This document shows positions 11,507 to 22,100 of a DNA stretch of 64,000 nucleotides, piece by piece. Source of the DNA: Balanoglossus misakiensis (Eukaryota; Hemichordata); NCBI GenBank assembly GCA_040954595.2, contig CM082590.2, positions 1,178,001-1,242,000 on the forward strand. Reading direction: 5' to 3'. The notes under the pieces are model-generated. The model made no database searches. It saw only the letters and a list, made by a program, of their open reading frames with translations, and had not been told where the DNA came from. The translations under genes and the position numbers were made by a program. Position 1 is the stretch's first letter, and each line of letters opens with the position of its first letter.

Positions 11507-11952
11507 TTCTCCTGGAAATGAGGAACCAATTTAAAATGTTTTGTGACGTCAAAACTGTACGAACTTGAAGTTGTCTCAAGATAACCTGACCTACCACCTA
11601 ACTCTAATCTTTTCATTTCTAATTCCATCCGTTGTAGTTCTAATCTTTCTTCTCTCCCCTTCTCTTCAAGTTGCATTTGAAGTTCAATTCTCTTAAGTTC
11701 TAACTGGGTTTCAAATTTTTTAAGTTCTATTTCTTTAGACTCGGAAACGTAACATTTTAGAGCAGTCTCATCAAACGCATCCAAATCAACCAAATATTTC
11801 GCAACCTTGTATTGTATCTCTAATTTTCTCATAGACCTTTTAACAGGGACCTTTAGAAACTGTGCTAATATGATAAGCTGTTCTTTTCTGAGAGAATCAA
11901 ACACATCTTGATCGGGCTCCTTCATAAACGCTTCAGGGCTAAAGTCTGGCAT
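11507..11952 (-). pseudogene. Gypsy gag N-terminal part (copy A), truncated by the LINE
   Basis: Starts MPDFSPEAFMKEPDQD, matching the gag start of copy B (48783). It contains a charged helical, coiled-coil-like region (about residues 70-118, rich in E/K/R/L) and ends at HFQEK where the LINE begins. The frame happens to stay open into the LINE. The ATG lies about 80 nt after the primer site. Confidence 0.87.
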
Positions 11953-12031
11953 GTCGGAAAACCGCTGAGTTCACACAAAGCCGAAACAAATATATTGGAC
12001 AATTTTCAAACGAGTACACAAATTCAAATAT

Positions 12032-12048
12032 TCCCGGACGAGCCCCCA
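12032..12048 (-). promoter_or_regulatory. Primer-binding site, tRNA-Pro type (Gypsy copy A)
   Basis: The minus strand reads TGGGGGCTCGTCCGGGA, 17 nt complementary to the 3' end of tRNA-Pro, five nt inside the LTR end. It is the same primer class used by some gammaretroviruses. Confidence 0.85.
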
Positions 12049-12053
12049 ATTTC

Positions 12054-12632
12054 TGATATGACAGAAAGGGCGAAGTCAGTGGTTTTCCTTTTATAAAAAG
12101 TATTTAATGGCTATTCGCTATACTAACAAAATTAAGTTGCAGGCAAAAAAGGGATTCACAGGTCATAAAACAATGAATGCGAACCAAACTGAGCAACACA
12201 CACAGCACTCCGTATACTCAGCTAGGACTCCAGTCGTGAAGCACACGAGCAGCAAATATGCAGTAAAGTCAAAGACTTCCGACGTACAGGAAAGTCTGGT
12301 TTCGGTCCGAGTGGTGTGTACTTACAACTCGAAGTCAAACAAAACAGCAGGAAAGTCTGGTTTAGGTCCAAGTTGTGTGCATGCACTCACAACTTCTGAA
12401 GTCCTTGAAGTCAAACAAAACGGCCTGCGAAAGGTCCCAAACAGCAGCATGGAGTCCCCAGCACTGAAGTTACCGGCACAGTGTCCAGCGATAAAAATAG
12501 CCACCTGACCACATGGTAGCATGTGTATTTATACATGTCAATCAAATGAATATTCATCAACACCTGGTCACCCTAAACAAAAGAAATCTTACTAGCCAGT
12601 GAAGGTCACACTAAAATGACCTCATCATCACA
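12054..12632 (-). repeat. 5' LTR of Gypsy copy A
   Basis: 579 bp. On the minus strand it begins TGTGATGATGAGG; the 3' end is shifted from ...ATAACA to ...ATATCA by a substitution next to the primer site. It abuts ATAT and then the BEL LTR. Confidence 0.92.
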
Positions 12633-12635
12633 ATA

Positions 12636-13599
12636 TGTTAGCATGCACATCATATATTGTGGCTGAAGCCATGCAAAAACAAAGGAATTTCGTATTTTTG
12701 TATTGAGGGATATGCACGAACTGTTTGTTGTTTAAAAACCTTACTCCATAAAAATAGTTCCATATTTTGTTACGAGTTTCGATATTGTAGACTTTTAATT
12801 TTCACAGAGAAAGATGTTGTGACTTTATGTGTACCTTTGAAGGTCATTGTGAACACATCGACAAACCATATTTCGCCCAAAAGTTTTACAAGTAGTCCAT
12901 CTACGATGGTCATATCTCTACACATTTTACCTCGTGTTTTCGACTTCGCTATGGGACGGTGAAGTACACCCTCGTCTCTCGTTTCGTACCATTCGATATT
13001 TCATTCGTATTTCGAAACTTCCGGACCACAAGGCTTTACAAGTCGCCAGCGAGTTTTTACGGTCTATTTGTACCACGGTTTACTCGGTCTATTCGAGACA
13101 AGGTTTATTCGGTCTATTCGAATCAGTCTCGGTCATTCTCGAGGTCTATTTGGCCTATTCCCATCGAGGTCTGCGCACATCTCGTCTTTCGAAGTCTTTC
13201 GACTATTGTGTACAGTCTCGTACGTACGGTCGCGTTCGGCGATCGCTCGATCGATTTATCGATAATAAACCGAAGACCCGTACATAGAAACTCGACTCTG
13301 ACTTTTGAATATTTCGGAAAAGCTTTGACGGTCACAGTAAAAACTCGAGCGCGAGTAGGAACTCGGACCTTTGAAACAGAACTCGGAACGGACGTAAGTC
13401 TTTCAACGATTTTATTGCTGTTCGATCTGGAGGTGAAATCGTCGTCCTACATCGTTGTGTGTGACGTCATCGGTTCAGCCGAAGACTCGTCGTCGAGGGC
13501 GCCGTTACATGGTTCAGCTGTTGAATCAACCCATGAAGACTACAGACTGCAGAGAAGAGTGATGTTCAGCGACTGTTAACAGAAGCAGCAGATTGAACA
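12636..13599 (+). repeat. Probable LTR of BEL copy A
   Basis: 964 bp running from TGTTAGCATGC to TTGAACA, followed by TTTTGGACACTCC, which has the TGG start expected of a primer site; I could not match it to a given tRNA. The inner part contains repeated CGGTCTATTCGA-like words. The second LTR is missing, so the limits rest on TG...CA ends and position only. The 206-codon open frame inside (12959-13579) is low-complexity and considered non-coding. Confidence 0.55.
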
Positions 13600-13958
13600 T
13601 TTTGGACACTCCTTCGGAATTAGGACAGAATATTGAACATTGACTTTGAACATTAATATTGAACTTTGAACTTTGTCATTTTGGCTTGTGTGCATGTGTG
13701 ATTTGAATATTTAGTTTTCTCAATGTCCCAAAATTGTGCACATTAGTGTCACTCGCATCAGCCTTTGCGATACAAAGAGTCTCCTTTGTTGAAACTCACT
13801 CAGTTTGTATTTGTCAAAGTGTTTGAAATGTTTCACTATTATTACCCGGCATCAAATTGCTTGTGTTACTTCCTCAGTTTAGATTTCTAAATTTTATCAA
13901 CACTGAATAGTCACAGTGATTGTTTAAGCTCTCTAGTTGTGTTCACCCAAGTTCAACT

Positions 13959-16031
13959 ATGGCCGAAAAGGACACACAGGAATCAGTGCCAACCGCTGAT
14001 GATCAAGGTAAGCCTGATGAATCAGATCAAATTGTAACAAAAGCAGAGATTCATGAAACAAATGTAGAAATGGATGAAAATGTGTACACATTACGCAGAT
14101 CAGAACGAGTACCCAAGCTTACTGAGAAAGCTAGGGAAGGTAAGTTAATTGATTTGGAGAAGCAGTTCTGGCGTACCCACAATCGGTTGTTGTCATTTGT
14201 GAACAACCCTGACATATTCGACAAAGAGTCTGTGGAAAACATATATACTATTTTGAAAGAAATAGAGCGCGAGCGCATTGTTTTGATTGAAATTCATGAT
14301 CAGATATGCGCCGTGTCGGACACCCCCTTAGAGGATGTATTGAAAGCCGTCGATCGTTTGAATTTGCGTGTGGATAGTGCCATCAATTATGCACAGCGAC
14401 TGATTGCGCGAGCCGATGCTCATAGCTCAGTTTCATTCGGATCCGTGCCTTCACATTACACAAAGTCGAGCTCTAGGTCATCCAAACGATCCAGCTCTTC
14501 CACTATGTCATCAGTACGGAGAAACGCTGCTGTCAGGGCAGCTGCCCTACAGGCGGAAATCGAGGCAAAACATGAAGAGACTGCACATGAAGAGGAATTG
14601 GAACACTTAGAGGCAGAAGAAAAAAGACGACAAGCGGCGGCTGTGGCAGAAGAGAGAAGACGCCAAGAATTAAGAAGCTGAGGCAGAAATACGTCGTAGG
14701 AAAAGAGTGTTAGAAAGACAGAAACTAGTAGGAGAACTACATGTGGAGAAAGCAAAGATAGCTGCTTGTGAAAGAGAAGAACTTCTCGACAACCTGCCAT
14801 TAGCGAAGACTATGTTTCCACCAGTGACGAGCGAGTTGCCTATCATGAAGACCGAACCGATCAGCCAGTCGACACCAGCTGCTCATATTCCCACGCGTAC
14901 TGTAAAAACGGAACCAGTCGTCCCGCCGACTACCAAGCCCTCGACGTCGCAACCGAAACCACAAGATTATACACTACGTGCAACAGCAAATGAATATCGC
15001 CCATCGGAGAACAGAGAAGACCTCAAGGTATTGACAGAAGCCTTGGCAACATCTGTTTCCTTGAGCAGACTTGCTACACCCGAACCACCAATATTCATGG
15101 GAGACCCACTTTCTTATCCAGATTGGATATCGTCTTTCATCACCTTAGTTGAATCACGAGGGGTCCCACCAATCGAAAGAATCCATCACCTGAAGAAGTA
15201 TTTGGGTGGTCCTGCTAAGGAAGCAGTCGCCGGATGCTTCTTACTCCGAAGTGAAGGAGCATACGAAGAGGCAAGAACCATTCTGGAAGAACGATACGGT
15301 AACTCTTTTGCCGTTACAGAGGCCTTTAGAGAAAAAATCGAAAGATGGCCGAGAATCTCCGGCAAAGACGGGAAGGCATTGCGAAAGTTCGCAGACTTCT
15401 TGAAACAATGCCGGATAGCGATGAAGGATATCCCAGACCTCGCAGTGCTGAACGATATCCACGAAAATAGGAAAATGCTCCAGAAGTTACCGGACTGGCT
15501 CGTAAAGAGATGGAGCAGGATCGTAGCAAAACTAAAAAAGGCTACGAACGCATACCCCCCATTCGAAAGATTTGTCTGCTTCATGATGGAGGAGGCAGAT
15601 ATTGCATGTGACTCATTGACCTCAACCGGCTCGCTGAGGTCACCAACGGACAGAGACCCGGAGAAAACTCCGACCAGCACCAGGAGGCGCAACCCAGGTG
15701 CACGTACGCTCTCGACCACAGCAAAACCAGGGGCGGTAAACCAGTCGTGTGTTTTCTGCAAAAAGACTGGGCACGCTATACAGGAATGTTATAGCTTCGC
15801 TTCCACGCCTATGTCCGATAGACAGGAATTTGTTCGAAAGGGCGGTTACTGCTTCGGATGTCTTAACACGGGGCACATCTCAAAGAACTGCAAATCCCGT
15901 GGCGTTTGCAGGAAATGCAGTAGGAAACATCCCACCAGTCTACATTCCGACGAAAAAATTGTCCAACAGAGGACATTTAATTCGTCCATGAACGAAACCA
16001 TGAGCACTGTTCAGTCTCCAGAAAAGAAACC
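13959..16031 (+). pseudogene. BEL/Pao gag, copy A (frameshifted)
   Basis: Starts at MAEKDTQESVP. An acidic, helical N-terminal region leads to a Glu/Arg-rich coiled coil (about residues 190-270). A DUF1759-type capsid-like region follows (FMGDPLSYPDWISSF, HHLKKYLGGPAKEAV, LEERYGNSF). Two CCHC knuckles (CVFCKKTGHAIQEC and CFGCLNTGHISKNC) and a further CRKC pair follow. Relative to copy B there is a 4-nt TTAA insertion near 14668-14671. It ends the first frame at 14681; the second frame continues from 14707. The last codons run into the 20.2-kb transposon at 16032. Confidence 0.88.
16026..16031 (+). repeat. Left target-site duplication GAAACC
   Basis: Identical to 36246-36251. The uninterrupted BEL copy B has a single GGTTTC (its complement) at 44122-44127 in the same gag-pol context. 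Confidence 0.93.
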
Positions 16032-16655
16032 TATGGAAAGCCGTTGGGGACCCCCGACAACTTCTCTCAATACATGGGTAAAGTCCATAGACAAATGATA
16101 GGAACGCATATGCTGAAAATATGACGCACATTGGGTGCCGACGCCGTAATCTAAAATGCCGGTAACAACCAAATTTTTGCCGACACCTTTACTCAATCTA
16201 CCGGCGCCGACAAAATCACAACCGGTGATTTGATGAGTTCTCGCATCGGCGTTTCTACAGAGTTGTCGCATCGGCGTTTCTACAGAGTTGTCGCATCGGC
16301 GTTTCAGCTAGAGAGTTGTCGCATCGGCGTTTCTGGAGAGTTTTGTCGCATCCACGTTTCTGGAGAGTTTTGTCGCACCGGCATTTCTACACATGCGCAT
16401 CGGCGTTTCAGCTAGAGTTTCCTCGCATCCGCGTTTCTGGAGAGTTTTGTCGCACCGGCATTCTACACATGCGCATTGGCGTTTCAGCTAAAGAGTTTTC
16501 TCGCATCGGCGTTTCTGGAGAGTTTTGTCGCACCGGCATTCTACACATGCGCATTGGCGTTTCAGCTAAAGAGTTTTCTCGCATCGGCGTTTCTGGAGAG
16601 TTTTGTCGCACCGGCATTCTACACATGCGCATTGGCGTTTCAGCTAAAGAGTTGT
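16032..16655 (+). repeat. Left terminal inverted repeat with sub-terminal repeat array
   Basis: The outer about 200 bp (16032-16230) are nearly identical to the complement of 36045-36245; I saw only a couple of substitutions. The inner part (16235-16655) is an array of about 16 short units built on TCGCATCGGCGTTTC, variants GCACCGGCATT and GCATTGGCGTTTC, with a higher-order period of 78 bp in its last three copies. Such arrays are likely transposase-binding sites. The open frames across it (16316-16714 and others) are products of the repeat. Confidence 0.92.
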
Positions 16656-16947
16656 CGGCGATTTTGGACAGCGGCTTTTTCTTCTCGGTCTCCTCTTTAG
16701 TTAAGGTTTTGTAGTCAAAGAGTAAATCACAAGGCAAAATCTCGAGATGCTGAACTGCTGCTAGGTCTCCCATGCATTTGTTAGAACACTGAGCTAAAAG
16801 TCTTTCAACGTTATAGGCTTAGATATTTTAAATAAATTATTGTTATTAGCAAATTATAATTTTTACGTTTGTTATCATGTGGTCAACCGATGTTCGTACA
16901 GAGCATGCGCATAAGATCAACATGCTACTCCAAGGCAACTGTTGCTG

Positions 16948-19093
16948 ATGAGAATTATGGCTACTCTAGGTAAGTTTCATTATGAATTTTATGACGTTAC
17001 TTTACATGTTCTTTCTAAACATTGAAAGAAGGAAAGGCATTGATCAGATTTGAAGCTTTACTGTGTCTTAAGATTGCAACTATAGCCTGGTATCCATACC
17101 TAGTGTGCGAGTCTATCTATAAAACACACTGGGTATGGAGACCAGGCTAGCAACTATTATGTTCTCAGTTTATTTCAGTTTCTTGTTCAGCATTTAAACA
17201 TGATGAAATTCTCAGCTTTTAAAATTCAGCAATAATCAGATTAATTTTGTTGAAATTGAATTCCCATTTATTTCCCACTCAGTGTTAGATTGCTACAATG
17301 AATTATTATTATGTTGGTGAAGTCTGGCAAATTAACTGTTTACTGGCACTTAGCTATGCAAACTAGCATTAGAATGAATTGGGAAATAGCACAATAACTG
17401 GCCAATTCTTATGAAACAACAGCATTTACATGGATATATGAAACCACTATTTAATGCTTAGATAAAAAACAGAATGGTTCCTTGATGGGGTTGGCTCTTC
17501 AAAGCTGTAGAATAGGGGTACACCTAAAACCAGAAACCAAAATACTGCATTTAATGCAAACAGATAGATAATTTCCTTTTATGTTAGATTGCCAATTTTA
17601 CACAAGTCACTTGTGAATATTATTTTCTTACAGAGCAAAGGGAACTCATTAAGAAGTATTTCTCGTATGGTTATACACACAAATTAATTTATTATGTAAT
17701 GGTAAAACAACATGGATTCCGTTTGAGGTAAACAGCATTAAAAACATAATAACTTTACTTTTGAGTGGTAAACTTACATTATTTTATTATCTGTTACTTG
17801 GAAATTGTGTAATGACCAGTCTCTTCCTTTTATGTTATCCCTTTAGTGTACAACTCACTCTCACTTTATTTTGACTCTGTAGGTTTTCATACTTCAAGCG
17901 CAAATTCCTCCATCACCTTGGACTCTATCGAAAAGAGAGAAGAGCACAGTCATCTTTTGATGACATTGTTTCTGCTGTGCTTGTATGTTAAGCTCTTTAC
18001 CCTAACCTACATTTAATTAGTGACACCACTTCCCAAGTCTGACTTAATTGCACACATTCAGTATAACAAATTAAAATCAAATTCTGAACATCTTGCAGAA
18101 GAACTCCATTTTCCTGGTCACCCTTTTGTCATTTGGGCAGATATGCGAGGGACATTGTTGCTAGGAAATTAATTCATTTATGTCAGTTGTTTGTGTTCTA
18201 CCACTTGCAGGGATTAGAAGCAATTTCAAAAGTATTCGATTTATGTCACATTTTATTAACTATTTTTTTCAACTGTGAATGTCAGCTATTCTAATATTGA
18301 ATGTGTTCATTCATTTGTTCACACATCTATCCATCTATCCAACCATCCTTTCCTTTATTCATTTACAGACAGAACTGAATACAGGGTCTGGCTGCATTGT
18401 TGGAGCCAATGAAATGCTAGCTATCCTGAGAACTAAGCACCAATTGATGGTTAAAAGGTAAAAAAAAAATTTTTGTAATACTGGAATGATAAAAACAATA
18501 ATGCAAACATAAGTGATCATTGATATCATCAACAAGGGTCTTTTATTTGAAATGGCTGATTGATGTAAGGGAAATGCTATTTGAATAAGCTCCCTTGGCA
18601 AGAAAATAACAGGTGATGGACTTGTTTCCTAATTCTCCCTGCTAATCTAAAGTTGAAGTGCAAATGTCAAATCTATTTCACTCATTGAATAAAAACTTTG
18701 GCCCAGATTTATTACAAATCTCATTTCAATTAAATTGCAGATTATTCTTATTTTATTAAAATATGTAATAAATAGATTTCTTTTTTTGTAGGGAGACTGT
18801 ACGAAAACTTCTTAGGATCCTGGATCCAATAAACGTTCAACGACGCCTGCATCGCCGGTTAATACGGCGTGAGTACAGATGTAAAGGACCAAATTATGTA
18901 TGGCACATTGGTAAGCAAATTAACTGATTGTACAGTCTGAACCTGTCTAAACTGGACCTTCTGAACATGGACACCTGTCTTTACCAAACAAATTTTTCAG
19001 TCCCTTTGACACAGAACCACAAGTTAAAATAAACTCTATGAACTAATTACCTTTGCAAACAAAACAGTTCTTCGGTCCCTTTGTTGTCCACTA

Positions 19094-19132
<39 letters not shown>

Positions 19133-22100
19133 ATACATGCCTAAATATAGGGATAAACTGTGTTAACGCCATCTTGAAAATTTGCAGTGCATTATCGGTC
19201 AATTGAGTCCCAGTTGGGGGGGGGAGTAGCGTCTACAACCTATCCAATTTTCCTGCAGTTTTGTCAGATTTTCTTCAAGTAACGTTAGTAGTAGTAGTTA
19301 CATGAAGAAAATCTGACTAAACCGCTGGAAATGGATAGGTTGTAGACGCTACTCCCCCCAACCGGAACTCAATTGACCCATAATGCACTGCAAATTTTTA
19401 AGATGGCGTTAACAGTTTATCCCTACATTTAGGCATGTATGACATTGTGTTTTGATTTTTTTTTTTAGATGGGTATGATAAACTATCTCCATATGGATTT
19501 GCCATTCATGGTTGCATCGATGGGTAAGTGCTATCAACTTATCATCTATACAAACCTTTCTGAGGAATGCTGGAGACCCATTGTAACACCATTGGTTTTT
19601 TGAGAATCACAATATTGATGAAAGCTAAGATTAATGAAGCACATTTAGTAACAATTCTGTGGAAATATGTTTATGCAATGAAATTTACTTATTCCTTTTT
19701 TAATTTGAAAATTAAGAATAACTTTGTTTTCTATAGATTTTCGCGAAGGGTGTTGTGGTTGAAAGTTGGTGCATCAAACAATGATCCAAGCAAAGTTGCT
19801 TCCTATTTCATAGACACAGTTGAGAAGCTGAAAGGTAATAGACACATTCACTCAAGGTTGTTAAACATATCATTTTGACAAAATTTGTTTTATTGACATT
19901 TCTGAACTGGGTAAAGGCGATAAATTTAGCCAACCACTAATCAATGACAATTATCCATTGCATGCTCATATTAGTCTTGTACTCAATATTTCCTGTGGCA
20001 ACATTGAAATGATCTTCACATATCCAGGCTGTGTTGAAAAACATTGAAACTACATGTAGGCAGTAAAGCATTTGGAATGAAAATCTGTCTTAAAAATTAA
20101 ATCTAGTGTGTACAATTTTTTTTTTTTTTTTTTTTGGGGGGGGTTAACATTTTAACTGTAAGAGCTGCCAATGTCAATCCTAATTTGTTTGCAGGTTGCC
20201 CCAGGATCTTGCGAGCAGATCATGGCACAGAAACAGGAGTGATAATGACTGCTCAAGCCATGTTGAGGACAGATGGTGATGATGCTTTTGCTGACAACAG
20301 CTTTTGGTATGGTCCTTCAACTGCTAACCAGGTCAGTTATATGACAAATGACATCACAATTTTTCTTAGGAATACCTACGCTGTACCGTGTCATGAGATA
20401 AAAAGACTGTTAATACTACCCATTTTTCCACTACCTTGTTAAGATGACTATATGCTTGAGGAGACTATCCTCAAACCTCATAGACTCCCCATCTTCCCTA
20501 CTTCAGTCACCAATTCCATTGCTGCTGCATGCCTGAGCAAATTTTGTTCATATTTGGTGCAGTTTTTTGTTTCACAATATAATCCAAAAAAGAAACTTTT
20601 GGTATCGTTTTTCACATTTGTTTGTTCAGAGTGGTGACAGTAATTGTGTCGACCATTGTTTTCATTGTGATCTCTTCTTACAGCGTATTGAACGATGGTG
20701 GGGTGTGTTAAGAAGTAAAAGTGCAGATTGGTGGATTGACCATTTTAAGGTAAAGTATCATTTGGCTTGTACAAATGTGTTCTGCAAAACAAAATCAACT
20801 CAAACACAAAGATGGTTGTATAAGTGACAAAATTTGTATTCTCATAGAATGTGCCACAGCCCAAGATGCAATGTCATTAGTGGATGCAGTTGTGTGTAGG
20901 AATGAGAAAAATAACCAGTATAGCTCAAGTCAGTTCATATCATGATGTTGAATTGTCCTGCAGAGTTTTTAGGTCCCATTGGTATAGGCATATATACCAT
21001 GGGACCTTATGGGATGGGTTGCGTCTGTATGTATGTATGGATGGATGGATGGATGTATGGATGTATGGATGTATGGATGTATGGATGTATGTCTGTATGT
21101 CCGTCCACATCAAAAACTTGAAAACCGCTGCGCGTATCACCTCAATATTTGGTGTGTAGGTGCAGGCAGGGCTGTAGATGGGAGTTTGTCCAAACGAAGT
21201 TGCCAGGCCCAAAAATATGCAAATTAGCTTGTAAAATGTGAAATTTATCAAAACTCTGTAAGTCAACAATTACTGGCCAGATTGCTTTGAAAATTGGTAT
21301 GCATGTACCTTATGTCAACCTCACACCGACCTGTAACTGTTAAGTTGATATCATAGATGTTTTATTTTTTATGAATTTTTTAGTCTTTTTTATTAAATTT
21401 ATACCTTTACTTATACCTCTATGGTTAAGCTATGTCCACGTCTTATTGTGGAATTCTGGTCTGTGCAATAGTCCTGTACAGTGACTGTCTATTGGTCAGT
21501 GAGCACAATGTGGCCAAAATAAAAGGCAAATTTTTGGGCTCACCTGTAACACCTGCTTAGCACATTAATTATGTACATATCTAATTCCGGGCTAACTAAT
21601 AGGGCTAGAGGTTCTTGTGGGACATGGACCAGTATAGGGTCAAAATTTCTTGCCCAAATTTTGGGTGACCTCAGGTGACTTTTGACCAACTTTCCTATAT
21701 CTCGGCATCCAGAGCAGGTACAGACTTGGCGTTTGGAGGGTTGGGACTAAAATTGAAAAGCCAAAATTTGGGGTCACCTGTGACACCTGCATATCTCATT
21801 AATTATGTGCATACCTAATTCCAGGCTAACCTATAAGGCTATAGGTTTGGTTTTTATTGAACATGGACCAGTATAAGGTCAAAATTTCTTGCCCAAAGTT
21901 TACATGACCTCAGGTGACCTTTGACCTACTTTCCTATATCTCGGCATCCAGAGCAGGTACAGACTTGGCGTTTGGAGGGTTGGGACTAAGATTGAAAAGC
22001 CAAAATTGGGGGTCACCTGTGAAACCTGCATATCTCATCAATTATGTGCATACCTAATTCCAGGCTAACCAATAGGGCTATAGGTTTGGTTTTTGTTGAA

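Larger units (their letters stand above)
1..12632 (-). mobile_element. Gypsy LTR retrotransposon, Gmr1-type, copy A (LINE-interrupted)
   Basis: Minus-strand element with two near-identical LTRs (1-520, cut by the window edge, and 12054-12632). Its mirror copy is at 48103-55952. Read along the minus strand the order is LTR, tRNA-Pro primer site, gag, zinc knuckle, aspartic protease, integrase, reverse transcriptase, RNase H, purine tract, LTR. Integrase before RT is the copia-like order known for the Gmr1 group of deuterostome Gypsy elements. Gag is split twice: by a 1,845-bp THAP-gene insertion (4647-6491, shared with copy B) and by a 4.8-kb LINE (6688-11506, private). Pol carries two in-frame TAG codons shared with copy B and a private 4-nt deletion. 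The element is defective. The right flank is ATAT (12633-12636), matching the duplication around copy B. Confidence 0.93.

Noticed and set aside
12959-13579. 206-codon open frame in the BEL LTR region (also 47156-47776)
   Set aside because: It lies in the probable LTR, is built from repeated CGGTCTATTCGA-like words, several frames are open at once, and no domain is recognisable.
15186-15761. 191-codon antisense frame in BEL gag (also 44392-44967)
   Set aside because: It is a shadow of the gag coding frame on the opposite strand.
16235-16655. CRISPR-like appearance of regularly spaced repeats
   Set aside because: There are no unique spacers between the units, the genome is eukaryotic and the array is part of an inverted transposon end.
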